From Massariosphaeria phaeospora (taxonomy: Eukaryota; Ascomycota; Dothideomycetes; Pleosporales): 64,000 bases of DNA. Both the position numbers and the translations under genes were made by a program. This document shows, one piece after another, positions 31,336 through 42,515 of the stretch. Positions within the stretch are counted from its first letter, which is position 1. Each line of letters begins with the position of its first letter. Below the pieces are notes generated by a model, which searched no databases, was not told the origin of the DNA, and saw only the letters and a program-made list of their open reading frames with translations. Location of the stretch: positions 1,550,001-1,614,000 of the forward strand of contig JAADJZ010000006.1 of assembly GCA_011032825.1 (NCBI GenBank). Direction: 5' to 3'.

Positions 31336-32600
31336 TTTGTGCCAGCTGCCATGCGGGGGTTGCTCAGACGCTGGCATCAAAACCAACAGCTAGAGAGCGG
31401 CCAGAGATACAGACGCAATACAGATATGTAGATAAACAACAAGAATGCAGATAGATAGTAGAGGCGAGGCGAGGCGAGCCGGAAAGAGGTATAGGAATAA
31501 AGTAACGGATGTGTATGTATAGGAATAGACAGATGGTGTAGGCGTCCTTATCGGTGTCGCATCGCCGCGTGGATGATCAAAAGAGCCAAGAGGGCAACGT
31601 CCATGTGATGGAGTCGCGACTCGAAAGCGGCAAGTCGTCGATCTTTATGGAGGATGCGGATGCGCCCCAATGCTTCGCTTCGCTGGACAGGCATGGGACG
31701 GACAGGGCCGGGGGGCGGGCCACCACACCGCTTGCTAGCGTGGACTGAATAGGGAGTCCGTAGTCCTGAATTCTGTGAGGACTGTAATTGGCCGGAGAAA
31801 CTGTAGTTGGGGATATGGTCGTTTGATTACCTTATAGGTAGTACCTTACCTAAGTTCTCGATCCAGGGAGTTTGTAATCTAAAGGGTATAGGTAGTCACA
31901 GGTGCGCGCATCGGGAGAGAGAGAAGAGCTAGCAACCCTCTTGGCCGTATAGGCGATTTTGGAAGTAACGAAACTTGCTACGTCTGTCTTTACGAAGGCC
32001 TGTTGTATCTATCATTCTACGTAATATCTAGGATAGGAGTCGTTGCACAAAGAACTGTAAAAGCGTACAACCTGCCTAATTACACTGCGTACTCGCGCGG
32101 AAATGCGCTATGTCAGTCTTACTGTACGGACGGGGCCGTCTTACTCCGTACATACATACTCCTCAGCTTAGCTTTGGCTTGGGCACCGCAAGTACATCAG
32201 TTCTGGGGGCTAGACACCCCGTTAGATAGAGTGCCCGCGACCGCCAAGATACCTACCTAGGAAACCGTTCGGCTGCGCATGCACAGGGAAAAGCACAGTG
32301 CGCATTAGTTTTAAGTTGTTGGTAAGTGCTATGTATGTGATGTGTATGCAAAACTAAACACCCAGAGACTGGATTTCCATCACCAGTGTGTGTCCTCGCA
32401 CACATTAACACGTTGACCTCCGTAGCAGATCTCTCGATCTTAAAGTCAAAGATGTCCACCCTTCAGTTCAGTTCAGTTCAGTTCAAACGCCGCGCAATGC
32501 AAACTCGTACTGAAATGCAAAACACCCTCAAATGCAAGCTCCATGCTCCATGCGAAACGATGCGTGAAAACGACTGTGCGTAGAGCGTACGCAGCGATGC
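31336..32600. other. Intergenic, no recognised gene
   Basis: The promoter of the MFS gene and the 3' side of the 1068-aa gene lie here. A GTTCA(GTTCA)n repeat sits at 32463-32484 and a TACTCCGTA element at 32142-32150. Nothing coding was recognised. Confidence 0.5.
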
Positions 32601-35600
32601 TCAGTGCATGATAGACTGCCGCCACCGGTCTATCTGGTCTCTTTGGCGCGGATCCATGGGCGGGCCCATCATCATCATCACGGGGTTTTGCTGCATCTGC
32701 ATTGCCATGGGCAGATCCAGCATCGAAGACTGGCGCATGCCGCCCATAGCACCCATTTGCTGGTAGGGGTATTGCATGCCTTGCATGCCTTGTATGGGCA
32801 TGCCCATCATGTTCATGTTCATAGGCATCATCTGCGGTGGCATCATGTTTATGTTGCCAGGGGGCATACCGAAGCCGTTCGCCATACCAAAGGGTGCGTT
32901 CGGCATGCCCATGGTTGATTGTGAAGGGAAGTAGCTTCCTCGCTGGCCAGGAAGATTGGTCATTGACATCGAAGGTGTCATGCCATTCATCGTTTGGGCA
33001 CCGTACGTTGGCGGAGCGGAAGGTGGTGTGGCACCGGCCAACTTGTCTTTGTAAGCCTGGATTCTTGCAGCAATTGGCTGGTCCTCAGTGGTTTTGCCAA
33101 CGTCGCCTCCGAGAAGTGGCTGATCCAAAGTATTGTAGCTCGACATGCGCTTGTTCTGGTCCAGGCGTGTGGCTCTAGTACGTTCTTGCTTCACCGCATT
33201 CAGGTGAAGAAGACTACCCTGTGGAAGAGACGACAGCAATTGTTCGTCAGACACTTTTCGAGCCTGGTTGGTGGGATCGATGGGATGTGCTGAAAGGATA
33301 TCCGCCATACTCAGGGAAGCTCGAAGGGGTGGGCGGCTTCCCAGAGGATTCACATCTCCCCTAGCCAGCGCTTCGGCTTGTAGTCGCGCACGACGTTGGC
33401 CGAGAGTCTCTTCCTCCGCCTGTTCAGGTTTTGTCTGCCCTTCACCTTCAGGCATTCCGAATTGACTCATCATCTCAGCAGCAAAATCACCACTGACGGT
33501 ACTCTTCCGTACCTCAGCACCCAGGGCATTATCAAGGGTCTGCCGATTCTTAAGGCGACGAACGCGCTGCGCAAGAGTTTCTCCTTCATCATCTTCTGAC
33601 TCAGGCTGAGGCGTCATTGTCGTTGGTACAGTAAGATATTGTTGGCTTCCTGACATCTCTGGAAGAAGTGTCCTTCGTTTACTCGGATTGAGGTCCCGCG
33701 CCCCGCTTCCAACTAGCCTAGTTCGACGACGACTGAGAGGTTCATGGTCTTCTAACTCTCGTTGCGCGATCAGACCCAGAGGTTGGTTCCAATCAGAGTT
33801 GTGCTGGGTAATAGGGCCGGACTTTTTGTGGACGTGGCCTTTACCCCCTGGGAAGAGCACTCCAAGAGGGACATCGTCCTCCGAATCATCGTCCAATTCC
33901 TGCATTGGGATCTGAGCTTCCCAAGCAAGATTGACCTTCTGTCCCTTTCGTTTCTTCTTCTCTATCTCAGCAACGGCATCCAGCTGAAGCAATGTCGAAT
34001 GCATGCCATTGGGGAAGGCTGTAGCAGCCGTCAGATTGCGGCTCTTCTGCTGTTGTTTTCGCATCTGAAGCTCTGCTAGAAGGGTGGTTGGTGCGCCAAA
34101 ATACTGTTCTTCAGCTTCTTCCTCGTCCTGTTGTTCTGCGAGTTCGTCCTCAACGGCTTCGTTGGGTTCCTCGTCGAAGGATTGGCGCAATGGTGTCTCG
34201 CCATTGCCTGCTTCGGGGCCTCTGGGTTCGGGGCCTAGGTCATCTAGGTCAGTGCCTAGACTCATTCGGCTTTCGGTGGCTCGAACAGTAAGCATGTTCA
34301 AGTCTCCGGAGCTGTTGCGCTTCTTTAGCTTATTTAGGAGATCGCCGCTGGAATTGCGGCGGGTGTCGAGAAGATTGATGGAACTTCGACTCTTCCTAGC
34401 ATCCGCTTTGTCCCACTCGGTGGTTTTTGAGCCCTTCCGAACGTGCTCTTTACCGATACCGTACACTTCATTGCCTACTTGTCCTGCAAATGGATGATCA
34501 GTAAAAGCAGAAACCGGTGCGTGAGCCGACGCTTCCAGGATATGATCTAAAGTGACCTCGGCGGATTCGCCTTTCACTTCGAATTCTTGAGTTGGTCCAG
34601 CTTGATCAAAATATGCACTGGCTCGCAGCTGTGGCGGCAGATTCATCAAGCTCTGTCTACTTTTGCGCGGGTCCACAGGCTTTATGGTCTGCTGCGGAAC
34701 CTCATCAGGAAGCCAAGCAGCAGACTTGCGGTTCTCGGTCTGCATTGTTTCCAGCAGTTGCGTCCGTCGTCGGGCTTGTACATTCGCGGCCGGCATCTGC
34801 GACAAGCGTTTTGGAAGATTGAGCATCTTGGGAACAGGAGCGGGGTAGAAGACCATGTTATCGTCGGGAGGGGGTGCCCCCTGAGCCGTCATTTCAGGGG
34901 CGGGCTTCAACATGGATGAATCGCGACTGCCACTGCCATGAGAAGGTACCGGTTCTTCCTCCGGCACAGTATCCGGACAATGGACGCCATCGAAGTCCTG
35001 CCACAGCGTGCGTGCTTGATGTGTTGTGTCGGTTGAAGCGGCAGTTGGCGGACGGTCGGGAAGCTCGAGATTGCTCGGATTCGGACGGTGGTCATCATAG
35101 CGTGGCTGCGGACCATCTTCCATGTGGCGGCTGTTGCGTGCACTATGCTGCAGTTCGTTGTGGATCTCTTGCGCGATTTGATCGTATTTCTGCGAGAAGG
35201 ACGAGACCGAGCGACGGCCCGAGGGAGGCGGAGAGCTATCCCTTGGGGCGGAACGCGGAATAGCTGGCGGCGAGGCGGGCTGCTCAGCCACCGTTTGCGG
35301 CGTGTCGTGAAGTTCGGTATGCATGACTTGGCCGAGGCGTGAGGTGCGCGAGCCAGAGCGCTGTCGCTGCGTCGAGGGCTGGGGGAGGGAGAAGGAGCCG
35401 GAGCGGAGGGAGCCCACGGGAGACGTCAAGTAGCCACCAGGGGAGTAGCCACCGCATCGAGCGGCGCCGACCACGTCGACTATCGAATTGGTGTACGAGC
35501 TAGTCGAGGCGTTGCGGCTTCGGGTGCGGAACTGTCGCGTGGGCTCTTCAACGGGCGGCGCCGAGTACAACGACGAACGGCGGCTGTCCGACAGCTTCTG

Positions 35601-35807
35601 CTCTTGCTGCAGTTTGCGGATTTCCTCGCCCAGGTCGGAGCCGTGCTCGCTCATCCGCTCAGCGTGTTCTTCCAGGCGCTCAATGTTGCCAATGTACGCG
35701 CCCTGCAGCGCCTGCAGATCGGGCGTCGGATGGCACAGATCGACGTCAGCGTCCTCGGGCGAGCGAAGGGGCAACGGCTGCGAAGAGGCTGCAGTTGAGG
35801 AGGCCAT
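32601..35807 (-). CDS. 1068-aa disordered fungal protein with conserved central motifs and Met-rich tail
   Basis: Single exon. Most of the chain is disordered, but several compact stretches look constrained. They are a possible coiled coil near residues 38-72 (IERLEEHAERMSEHGSDLGE), APTTLLAELQMRKQQQKSRN followed by LTAATAFPNGMHSTLLQLDA, EDDVPLGVLFPG, QPLGLIAQRELEDHEPLSRR, TLGQRRARLQAEA and DRWRQSIMH at the end. I recall these central stretches from unnamed proteins throughout filamentous ascomycetes. The C-terminal 100 residues are extremely Met/Gly/Pro-rich (MGMPIQGMQGMQYPYQQM type). RKSRSSINLLDTRRNSSGD resembles basic-directed phosphorylation sites. No enzyme motif or membrane segment is visible, and no function is assigned. 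Confidence 0.8.
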   Translation of the reverse strand: MASSTAASSQPLPLRSPEDADVDLCHPTPDLQALQGAYIGNIERLEEHAERMSEHGSDLGEEIRKLQQEQKLSDSRRSSLYSAPPVEEPTRQFRTRSRNASTSSYTNSIVDVVGAARCGGYSPGGYLTSPVGSLRSGSFSLPQPSTQRQRSGSRTSRLGQVMHTELHDTPQTVAEQPASPPAIPRSAPRDSSPPPSGRRSVSSFSQKYDQIAQEIHNELQHSARNSRHMEDGPQPRYDDHRPNPSNLELPDRPPTAASTDTTHQARTLWQDFDGVHCPDTVPEEEPVPSHGSGSRDSSMLKPAPEMTAQGAPPPDDNMVFYPAPVPKMLNLPKRLSQMPAANVQARRRTQLLETMQTENRKSAAWLPDEVPQQTIKPVDPRKSRQSLMNLPPQLRASAYFDQAGPTQEFEVKGESAEVTLDHILEASAHAPVSAFTDHPFAGQVGNEVYGIGKEHVRKGSKTTEWDKADARKSRSSINLLDTRRNSSGDLLNKLKKRNSSGDLNMLTVRATESRMSLGTDLDDLGPEPRGPEAGNGETPLRQSFDEEPNEAVEDELAEQQDEEEAEEQYFGAPTTLLAELQMRKQQQKSRNLTAATAFPNGMHSTLLQLDAVAEIEKKKRKGQKVNLAWEAQIPMQELDDDSEDDVPLGVLFPGGKGHVHKKSGPITQHNSDWNQPLGLIAQRELEDHEPLSRRRTRLVGSGARDLNPSKRRTLLPEMSGSQQYLTVPTTMTPQPESEDDEGETLAQRVRRLKNRQTLDNALGAEVRKSTVSGDFAAEMMSQFGMPEGEGQTKPEQAEEETLGQRRARLQAEALARGDVNPLGSRPPLRASLSMADILSAHPIDPTNQARKVSDEQLLSSLPQGSLLHLNAVKQERTRATRLDQNKRMSSYNTLDQPLLGGDVGKTTEDQPIAARIQAYKDKLAGATPPSAPPTYGAQTMNGMTPSMSMTNLPGQRGSYFPSQSTMGMPNAPFGMANGFGMPPGNINMMPPQMMPMNMNMMGMPIQGMQGMQYPYQQMGAMGGMRQSSMLDLPMAMQMQQNPVMMMMGPPMDPRQRDQIDRWRQSIMH

Positions 35808-36205
35808 TCCGGGTGCAGGAGAGCAAGCTGCCTGCCAGTGCAGCAGCGAGGAAGGTCGACGTGACAGCGGGTTATCTATCAGGGGAAGAGTTCCGCGTTG
35901 TATGCCAGTCCAGTCCAGGGCCCATCAGCCAACCCGGGTGACGATTGCCAGCGATAGCCATCGCGCTAGCCGGGGTAGATGGCCCTTACTAAGCTGCACT
36001 GACTAAGCATTGTCGCGCCTTCTTGAACCTGGTCGAGCTGCGGCTACGTAGGTATTTCTCACCACCTTCGGCAACAGCTTCTCCAGCACGCCAAAGTCGC
36101 GTGCGGCGCCTACAAGTGACCTTGCGTCTTTCTGCCAACGCACTGCCAGCCCTCCGCTCTCGCCCTCCGCTCTCAACATACATCCCCATTCGGGCCCCCG
36201 CGGTC

Positions 36206-38311
36206 ATGGACAACAACCCCGACCTCAAAAGAAAACGCACCTTTAGACAGCAGACCAGCCGCAAAGCTCCAAAGTCCGATGACGAACATGGCTCGTCCTC
36301 TCTCAAGTCCGGATTTGGCGCCAAAATGCTGGCGAAGATGGGTTACTCGGGGAGTGGGGGCTTGGGGAAAGAGCAGAGTGGCATAGCTGAGCCCATCAGC
36401 GTGCAATTGCGGCCGACCAAGGTGGGCGTCGGGGCGGTCCGCGAGAAGTCCCAACAGCAGAAGAATGAGGAGAAAGCGAAAGCCGCACGTGAAGGGAAGA
36501 AATACGAGGGCTCGTCGGACGAGGAGCGCAAGCAACGAAGGAAGGCCAAAACTGCTGGGACTGCACGACCGGCTACTACCCGGCCGAAACCCCGTTACCA
36601 TACAGCGGCCGACCTGGAAGGCTTAGAAGTCCCGGCCACTCTTCAAATTTTGGATGCCACCACGAACAAGAACGTGTCCAGCCTCACCCTGCGCGGAGGC
36701 ACGGGCATCTCCTTCGACACACCTGCACATCGGGTCCAACGGGATTACCATGCTTTTACCTCTGCGTTTGCCGATCTCAATGTCGAGTCGAAGAGCATCG
36801 AGCAGCAAGAACGCCAGCTTCTGAGCGACTTGGACGAAATAGACAGCGCAGTCAGTGATAGCAGGACTATTCGATCTCGCCTTGTCTCGCTACGCCATCA
36901 GACAAATCTTGGCGAAATTGTAGATGGTCTGAGTGAACTACACAAGTCGTACCCGACCCGATCGATCACCCAAGAGGCTGTTGCTTTGGTTAAACCACTC
37001 GTGTCTCAAGCCTTGGCACAATGGGACCCGAAAGAGTCATCGCTCTCTGAAGTCGCACGGCAGCTACAAAAGATACTTCCTATCTTGGATCCTGGCGCAC
37101 AGATAAACCACGTCCAGACATCAGCGGAACCGAACGAGTCACACCAGCTGCATCTTCGTGCACCCGCTAGGGAAGGTGGTGATCTAGCCCAAAACGCGTC
37201 GAGTTCGCGTGCCAACCTGGCATATCCCGCCTTGATGAATAAGCTATGGTGGCCAAAAGCTGCATTATTTGTACACAGCCTGAAAGTAGAAAAGGACTCG
37301 GCCTCCCTTACCGCGCTCTTGAAGAGATGGGACCCTGTGCTACCGGCCTTCTTGCGCCGCAGGGTCCGCCAAGAACTGAGCCGGAAACTGTCTACAGCTA
37401 TCACTGCTTGTAATCCCCGGAAAAATACCCATTTCTTTCTCGCGCTGCTGGAGTATGTGCCTCTTCTAGAGAAGGACCTACCAAGCCTACTAGAGCAGAT
37501 CAAACCCAAGCTCGGTTCTTTGCTGCGATCATGCCGTTTGGAGAAAGGTTTGCAGCCTGGCATAAAATCCTATCAACAGCTTCTGGGTGCAGAGTTCAAG
37601 CGTATGGTTGTTCGTGATCTACTTCCTCGCCTTTCCGCCCACCTGGCCCAGATGGAGATCGATCCTTCGGACCAGAAATTACATCAGTGGCAACAGGTCT
37701 TGTCTTTCAAGGATATCATCTCGAACGACATGATTGGAGAGCTCGCCGCGGCGCGCATAATGCCCGGCTGGCTTTCAGTGCTCCATTCTTGGCTCACGTC
37801 ACCGGGGGTCAACTACGACGAGGTGTCCACATGGATTAACTGGTGGCTAGAAGTTCTGGGAGAGGATGTCCAGGTGCCCGCTGTGCAAAAAGCTTTCGAA
37901 AAAGGATACGAAATGGTGAACATGGCACTCGATCTTGGATCGCGTGCTGCAGCAGAATTACCGTTCCCTAGCATGGAATCGACCACCCCTGCCCCGGAGA
38001 CGCCGCAGCCACCAGCCTCATCGAAGAAAGAGTCAATTGTTCCAGGTCGACAGGAACCCGTAGAAACAACATTCAGAGACGTGATTGAGGCCTGGTGCGG
38101 CGATGAGAACCTTCTTCTGATTCCACTTCGAGAGGCCCACGAAACTACCGGACTGCCACTTTTCAGGGTTACTGCGAGTGCCTCGGGAAAAGGTGGCGTG
38201 GTCGTCTACTTGAAGGGAGATGTCATCTACGCGCAAAACAAGAAAACGCGATCACTATGGGAGCCGATAGGCCTAGAAGGAAACTTAGTGGCGAGGGCCG
38301 AGGGACAATGA
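36206..38311 (+). CDS. TFIP11/Ntr1 (STIP) G-patch splicing factor
   Basis: Single exon, 701 aa from the ATG at 36206; the frame is open upstream to 36023 but that part is in the leader. MDNNPDLKRKRTF and a basic region precede a G-patch (about residues 36-80: GFGAKMLAKMGYSGSGGLGK, then PTKVGVGA). A lysine-rich linker and the long helical GCF/TFP11 domain follow, with LEQIKPKLGSLLRSCRLEK-like helices. Near the C-terminus are TFRDVIEAWCGDENLLLIPL and AQNKKTRSLWEPIGLE. The family recruits and activates the DEAH helicase Prp43 to release the intron lariat from the post-splicing complex. It diverges from the 1068-aa gene with about 400 bp between starts. Confidence 0.88.
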   Translation: MDNNPDLKRKRTFRQQTSRKAPKSDDEHGSSSLKSGFGAKMLAKMGYSGSGGLGKEQSGIAEPISVQLRPTKVGVGAVREKSQQQKNEEKAKAAREGKKYEGSSDEERKQRRKAKTAGTARPATTRPKPRYHTAADLEGLEVPATLQILDATTNKNVSSLTLRGGTGISFDTPAHRVQRDYHAFTSAFADLNVESKSIEQQERQLLSDLDEIDSAVSDSRTIRSRLVSLRHQTNLGEIVDGLSELHKSYPTRSITQEAVALVKPLVSQALAQWDPKESSLSEVARQLQKILPILDPGAQINHVQTSAEPNESHQLHLRAPAREGGDLAQNASSSRANLAYPALMNKLWWPKAALFVHSLKVEKDSASLTALLKRWDPVLPAFLRRRVRQELSRKLSTAITACNPRKNTHFFLALLEYVPLLEKDLPSLLEQIKPKLGSLLRSCRLEKGLQPGIKSYQQLLGAEFKRMVVRDLLPRLSAHLAQMEIDPSDQKLHQWQQVLSFKDIISNDMIGELAAARIMPGWLSVLHSWLTSPGVNYDEVSTWINWWLEVLGEDVQVPAVQKAFEKGYEMVNMALDLGSRAAAELPFPSMESTTPAPETPQPPASSKKESIVPGRQEPVETTFRDVIEAWCGDENLLLIPLREAHETTGLPLFRVTASASGKGGVVVYLKGDVIYAQNKKTRSLWEPIGLEGNLVARAEGQ

Positions 38312-39825
38312 ACGAACGGATATTTCGGGCGGGGCAGCTTACGGCTAGTGGAAGCATTTGAAGATGTTCAGACCACGTCAAGATGTGGTACGGCTGTGGG
38401 CCTGCAAAGGGTAAGCTCCTCGTTGCCCCTTCCCGAGACAGATATTCTTCCTGGCTCTCGCTAATTTGACGTCGGATATCATGGACAAGTAGTAGGCAGT
38501 TTATCTCTGTATGCGGTGGCTGGAGCGCGCCTCTCGCGTTGCAAGTCGATGGACAAATTCGGTAGTACTCGCGAATCTCATCTCCCATGTCCGATATCTT
38601 CAGCCAGATCAATGTGACATGCCAGCGACAAAACCAAGCAGCATATTTGGGCGTTTACAACGGTGTTGGCAAGGCGACCAGGGAGCGCAGACGTCAGCTC
38701 CGAAAATATCTCTCCGCAGGCGACACAAGCATGATTGAGTTAATATAGGAAACGCGCAACCTCGCCCCAACCGTCTCAAGTAGAAACATTGACAGACTCC
38801 TGGACCTCGATAACGCACGCCCTTGAGGGGCTTTTCCGATTGCACGCGTCTCTCCTGATAGCGACTCGAAACGGGCAAGGTGGACATTTGCGCGCTCCAC
38901 CAGTGCCAACTCTCGTCACACAGAGGCGGTTGGACTAAGTCAGCCAGTTGCGAGGTCGCGAGCTGTGATGGGCTTCGCAGTCGCATGAGTGAGTGAGGAG
39001 TTGTTTTTGCGGTGTGATGAGCACTGAAGGACAGCTCTGGCCACGCCTAGTCTGCTGGGCGCCGTGGGGTTGACGACGGCGGAGTGGTGGTGTGGCTTGT
39101 GATGGGTGCGGTGATGCTCCCTGAAGGAGCGGCGGCGGGCGCTTTCCGGGCCAATGGGACGGCGCACGCTCGAGGGCACTCTGGGAACTGCAGGGACACT
39201 CATTCATGCATGCGGACCGTCCGCTCCCGCACTGTGCTCGGGGCTCTGACTGGCGAACATGGAACATGGGCGAGCCAGAGACGCACGGCGCGATTCATGC
39301 GCACTGAGCCTGGTGTTCTGCGTGGGTGCTGTGCGCTTCCCGTCGCGCATCTGGAGGCTCCCCTCACCCCGCCAAAACATGTTTCTCCGCCCTGTTGCAT
39401 GGACAGCGGGACGACAACCGCAACTTGGCTTTCAGCGACTGCGTCCGCCGCCCACAACGCGAAGTCTCGACTGCAGAAAGACGGATCCCGCCGCATGCGC
39501 ACGCCAGCAACCAGGCGTCGCTCCGCTGGGGAAGCGGCGGCATGGGGCGCCCCCGCCCGGCGGCTACGAGGCTGCATTCACTGGATGCACGCCCGTCGCC
39601 CGCGAAACACCAGCCCCAATCAGCGGCCACAACGGCCGTCGCCAGCCCTCGCGCCCTGTCGCTGGCTGCCCCATCGCCGGCCGCTCGTAGAAATACTTAC
39701 AGCCGCCCAGCCCGCCGTCACCATGTCGCCAGCTGTTACACTCTGCATTTCATCCGGCTCCCTGTGTGTCGCAAATCGCTGCTCAAGGAGGTTGAGCTGC
39801 GACGTCCATCGGCCACCCGTCAAAT
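38312..39825. other. Intergenic, no recognised gene
   Basis: GC-rich from about 39050. A long open frame (39084-39836, +) and its overlapping open frames on both strands reflect GC content rather than a gene: no start context, no family motif. The region includes the promoter of the following membrane protein. Confidence 0.45.
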
Positions 39826-41196
39826 ATGCTGCGTAGGGCCCTTCCTCCCGCCCTCACTCTCTTCCTCCTCGCCTCCTGTGCCTCTGCCGCTCCATACGAC
39901 CTCGACTTCCTGAAGAACTATCGCAACTCTGCCCCTGCGCCCGAAGACGGTCCTCCCGCCTCCTTCCACGCCTCCCGCGACAAAGCACTGCTGCCCGGCC
40001 AGATCTGTGGCATCGTTGGCGGCTACGTAGCTACCGTACTTATCTGGGGCATCCTGCTGCTCACCGTCGGACGCAGAATGAGACGAAAGACCGAGAACTC
40101 GCCGAAGACATTGGAACTCGAATTGGTCACCGCAAGACCCCCAAGCAAGACGCCAGCATCCCCCCACTCTGCCCGCTCAGCAACCTCGTGGTTCAAGAAG
40201 GGATTCAAGAAGAACGACTCTGCTGTCACCAGTCCCTCGAGTCCAGTAGTCCAGTCACCCGGTTCGTTTGACCAGAGGATAATCGACGCGGACAAGGAGC
40301 GCGCTCAAGCTGATATGGAGCGCCTATACGCCGCCGTCATGGACCACGATGCTCGAAAGTCAAAGTCGAACTCTTTAATCAGCACTGAAGAGTCCGCCCG
40401 GCACGACCGGAGACCCTCCAACATCGACACCTCACAGCATGTCCAAACGCACTCCAACCCCAACTCTCCCATGCGGCCCATCTACCCCCCAGGTTACCAC
40501 AACGGGCCCACGACGGCACCCCTCCCACACGACCGCCTCCAAAATGACCAGCCCCCCGCCAGTCCCCGCTCCATCCTCTCCAAGAAATCCCACCACTCCG
40601 CCACCTCCACCAACAGCAAGACCCGCTTCAACCTCAAGAACCTCCGCATCTCCGGCCCCATCCACAAATACCCCAGCGAGCCCGTCGACTCGGAAGCCCG
40701 CACCCCCTTGTCCCCGCGCTTCTACAACCCAGGCGCCCCACCCTCACCCCCAACCCAGCAAAACTCGCCCACGGCCACCACCCCCGGCAACCCGGAAGAA
40801 GCCTACGAGCAGCTCGACGCCGTGCAGCCGCTCCCCCGCCCCGCGCCCCAACGCTCTGGCTCCACCAGCCAGCCCCACCCCTACTCGCAGACGCCGCCCC
40901 CGGGCAGCAACCCCACGCTCCCGCTGCGCGGCTACGCCGAGCCGCTCAAGTCGCCCGACCTGCGCACCACGACGCTCGAGCGCCGGCTCGACAAGCTGTC
41001 GCTCACGACGCCCAAGACTGGCGTGCCCTACACGCCGTACTCACCGTACATGCCGTTTACGCCCGTCACGCCCGTCACGCCGCACCTGATCACGAAGAAG
41101 GAGCGCAAGATGAAGAGTCGGTTGGGCGGGAAGAAGGCGGTGGGGAGGGATGATATGGTGCAGAGTCCGAAGGACATGTTTGGCGACGCGTGGTAG
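39826..41196 (+). CDS. Single-pass membrane protein with signal peptide and long cytosolic tail
   Basis: Single exon, 456 aa. Residues 1-21 (MLRRALPPALTLFLLASCASA) form a signal peptide, followed by a short ectodomain and a transmembrane helix near 58-79 (ICGIVGGYVATVLIWGILLL). The rest is a disordered, phosphorylatable cytosolic tail (Ser/Thr/Pro-rich). Near its end are GVPYTPYSPYMPFTPVTPVT, HLITKKERKMKSRLG and SPKDMFGDAW; TPxTP-type repeats and the KKERK block seem to be the conserved signature of this unnamed fungal family. The topology suggests a type I plasma-membrane or secretory-pathway protein. No enzymatic motif is visible. Confidence 0.8.
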   Translation: MLRRALPPALTLFLLASCASAAPYDLDFLKNYRNSAPAPEDGPPASFHASRDKALLPGQICGIVGGYVATVLIWGILLLTVGRRMRRKTENSPKTLELELVTARPPSKTPASPHSARSATSWFKKGFKKNDSAVTSPSSPVVQSPGSFDQRIIDADKERAQADMERLYAAVMDHDARKSKSNSLISTEESARHDRRPSNIDTSQHVQTHSNPNSPMRPIYPPGYHNGPTTAPLPHDRLQNDQPPASPRSILSKKSHHSATSTNSKTRFNLKNLRISGPIHKYPSEPVDSEARTPLSPRFYNPGAPPSPPTQQNSPTATTPGNPEEAYEQLDAVQPLPRPAPQRSGSTSQPHPYSQTPPPGSNPTLPLRGYAEPLKSPDLRTTTLERRLDKLSLTTPKTGVPYTPYSPYMPFTPVTPVTPHLITKKERKMKSRLGGKKAVGRDDMVQSPKDMFGDAW

Positions 41197-41773
41197 ATGG
41201 CTTGCATTGTAATGTGTTGGGTTTTGATTGTTGCATGTGTGTAGCGAGCGTTACGAACTTTTTTCTTCCGTCTTCCATTCTCACTGTGTGTTAAACTTTG
41301 TTGCCCACAGTTCAGTTAGTAGCTGGCTGCGGCCGCCCCTTTTTCACGACTCTCTTTGTCTGTGCATGTGCGCATGTGTTCTCCCTTGTCTTACGTTCTT
41401 GGTACATATTTGGCGAGGGGGAGATCCTGTTTCTATCTATCTATCTATAATATATCTTAGAAGCCCCCTTTAGTCACGACGATGACACAAATGAATAAAT
41501 ACTTCGAATATCAAACATATCTGACTACCTATCTATGTTTCTACTTGGCATTTTGACGTACCTGTGGAGATGCTGTTGGTTTTTGAATATATCTCGAGGT
41601 TTTTTCTTGGGGGTGTATGTATGTAGTATGGTATGGATAAGGGTGCTGGGTCTGGGTTTGGGTTTTGGAATGGATTGTGAGACGGGAGATGGAGATGGAG
41701 CTGAGCTGAGCTGGTGGTTTTGGAGTTTAGTTTGGGGTTGCAAGTATGTTTGTTTGTTTGCTGAATACGTGCT

Positions 41774-41789
41774 AGTAAGTAAGTAAGTA

Positions 41790-41829
<40 letters not shown>
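41774..41829. repeat. (AAGT)n microsatellite
   Basis: About 14 tandem AGTA/AAGT tetramers with one GTAT interruption. It is immediately outside, not inside, the nearby MITE-like element. Confidence 0.9.
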
Positions 41830-41892
41830 TATGGAGACGCTTATACATATATATCTATATAAGCCTGTTGACTGCGTCAAGCAGTTCGGACG

Positions 41893-42127
41893 TGCCTGCG
41901 GAAACCAGATCTCCGGAACTAAGCCTAAACATGCTACATTGTAAATAAAGCTCCATCTACTTACTATATAGATTTTACATTACATCTTGTAACATCAAGT
42001 AAACGCCGTGTATAGCATTGTAGCTTTCTATAGGTATATATTGCTGCGTTAGATGATCCTTTTAAAGGCGCGCAGATCAGATCAGATTTAGCTCTTTTAG
42101 TTCTAGAGATCCCGCTTCTGTGAGAGC
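41893..42127 (-). mobile_element. MITE-like element, copy B (inverted)
   Basis: Read on the - strand it aligns with copies A and C over its full length: AGCGGGATCTCTAGAACTAA at the left, GCGCGCCTTTAAAAGGATC, the core ATAGAAAGCTACAATGCTAT, GTTTACTTGATGTTACAAGA, and the right end CTTAGTTCCGGAGATCTGG followed by TTTCCGCA. The two ends are inverted-repeat related (GCGG..CTC..GAACTAA on both). No open frame. Confidence 0.65.
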
Positions 42128-42515
42128 CCCGGCCCCCTAAGTGTATATATATATATATGAATATCCTGGAAACTTTTTCATTTCCCAAGACAACTCAAAT
42201 CCCTTGCAAGCGCCCGGTATCCCATCCTGAACTCCAAGTTTTTTGCCCCACAGTGCAACGCCTGACCTGGCCTGACCCCGAATGTATGCAAGCTTGCTCC
42301 TGGATGAATGAATAGATGGATGGAGGGAGGGAAAGAACGAACTCGCTAATCACGCTGGACAGAAAGACAGATAATAGATGGGTAGACAAGACAAGAAAAG
42401 GAAAGAAAAGATGCACTGCCACACAGCAGTGATGGAGAAAAAGAAACAAGAAAACACTTAAACATTCCACATCAAAAAAATGATTCTGGGTATATCAGTA
42501 CTAAGTTACTCGCTC

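Larger units (their letters stand above)
41197..42515. other. Intergenic with microsatellite and MITE-like copy B
   Basis: No gene is recognised. It lies between the 3' ends of two convergent membrane-protein genes. Confidence 0.5.

Noticed and set aside
39084..39836. 250-codon open frame on + before the membrane-protein gene
   Set aside because: Overlaps open frames in other phases on both strands in a GC-rich promoter; no protein-like features.
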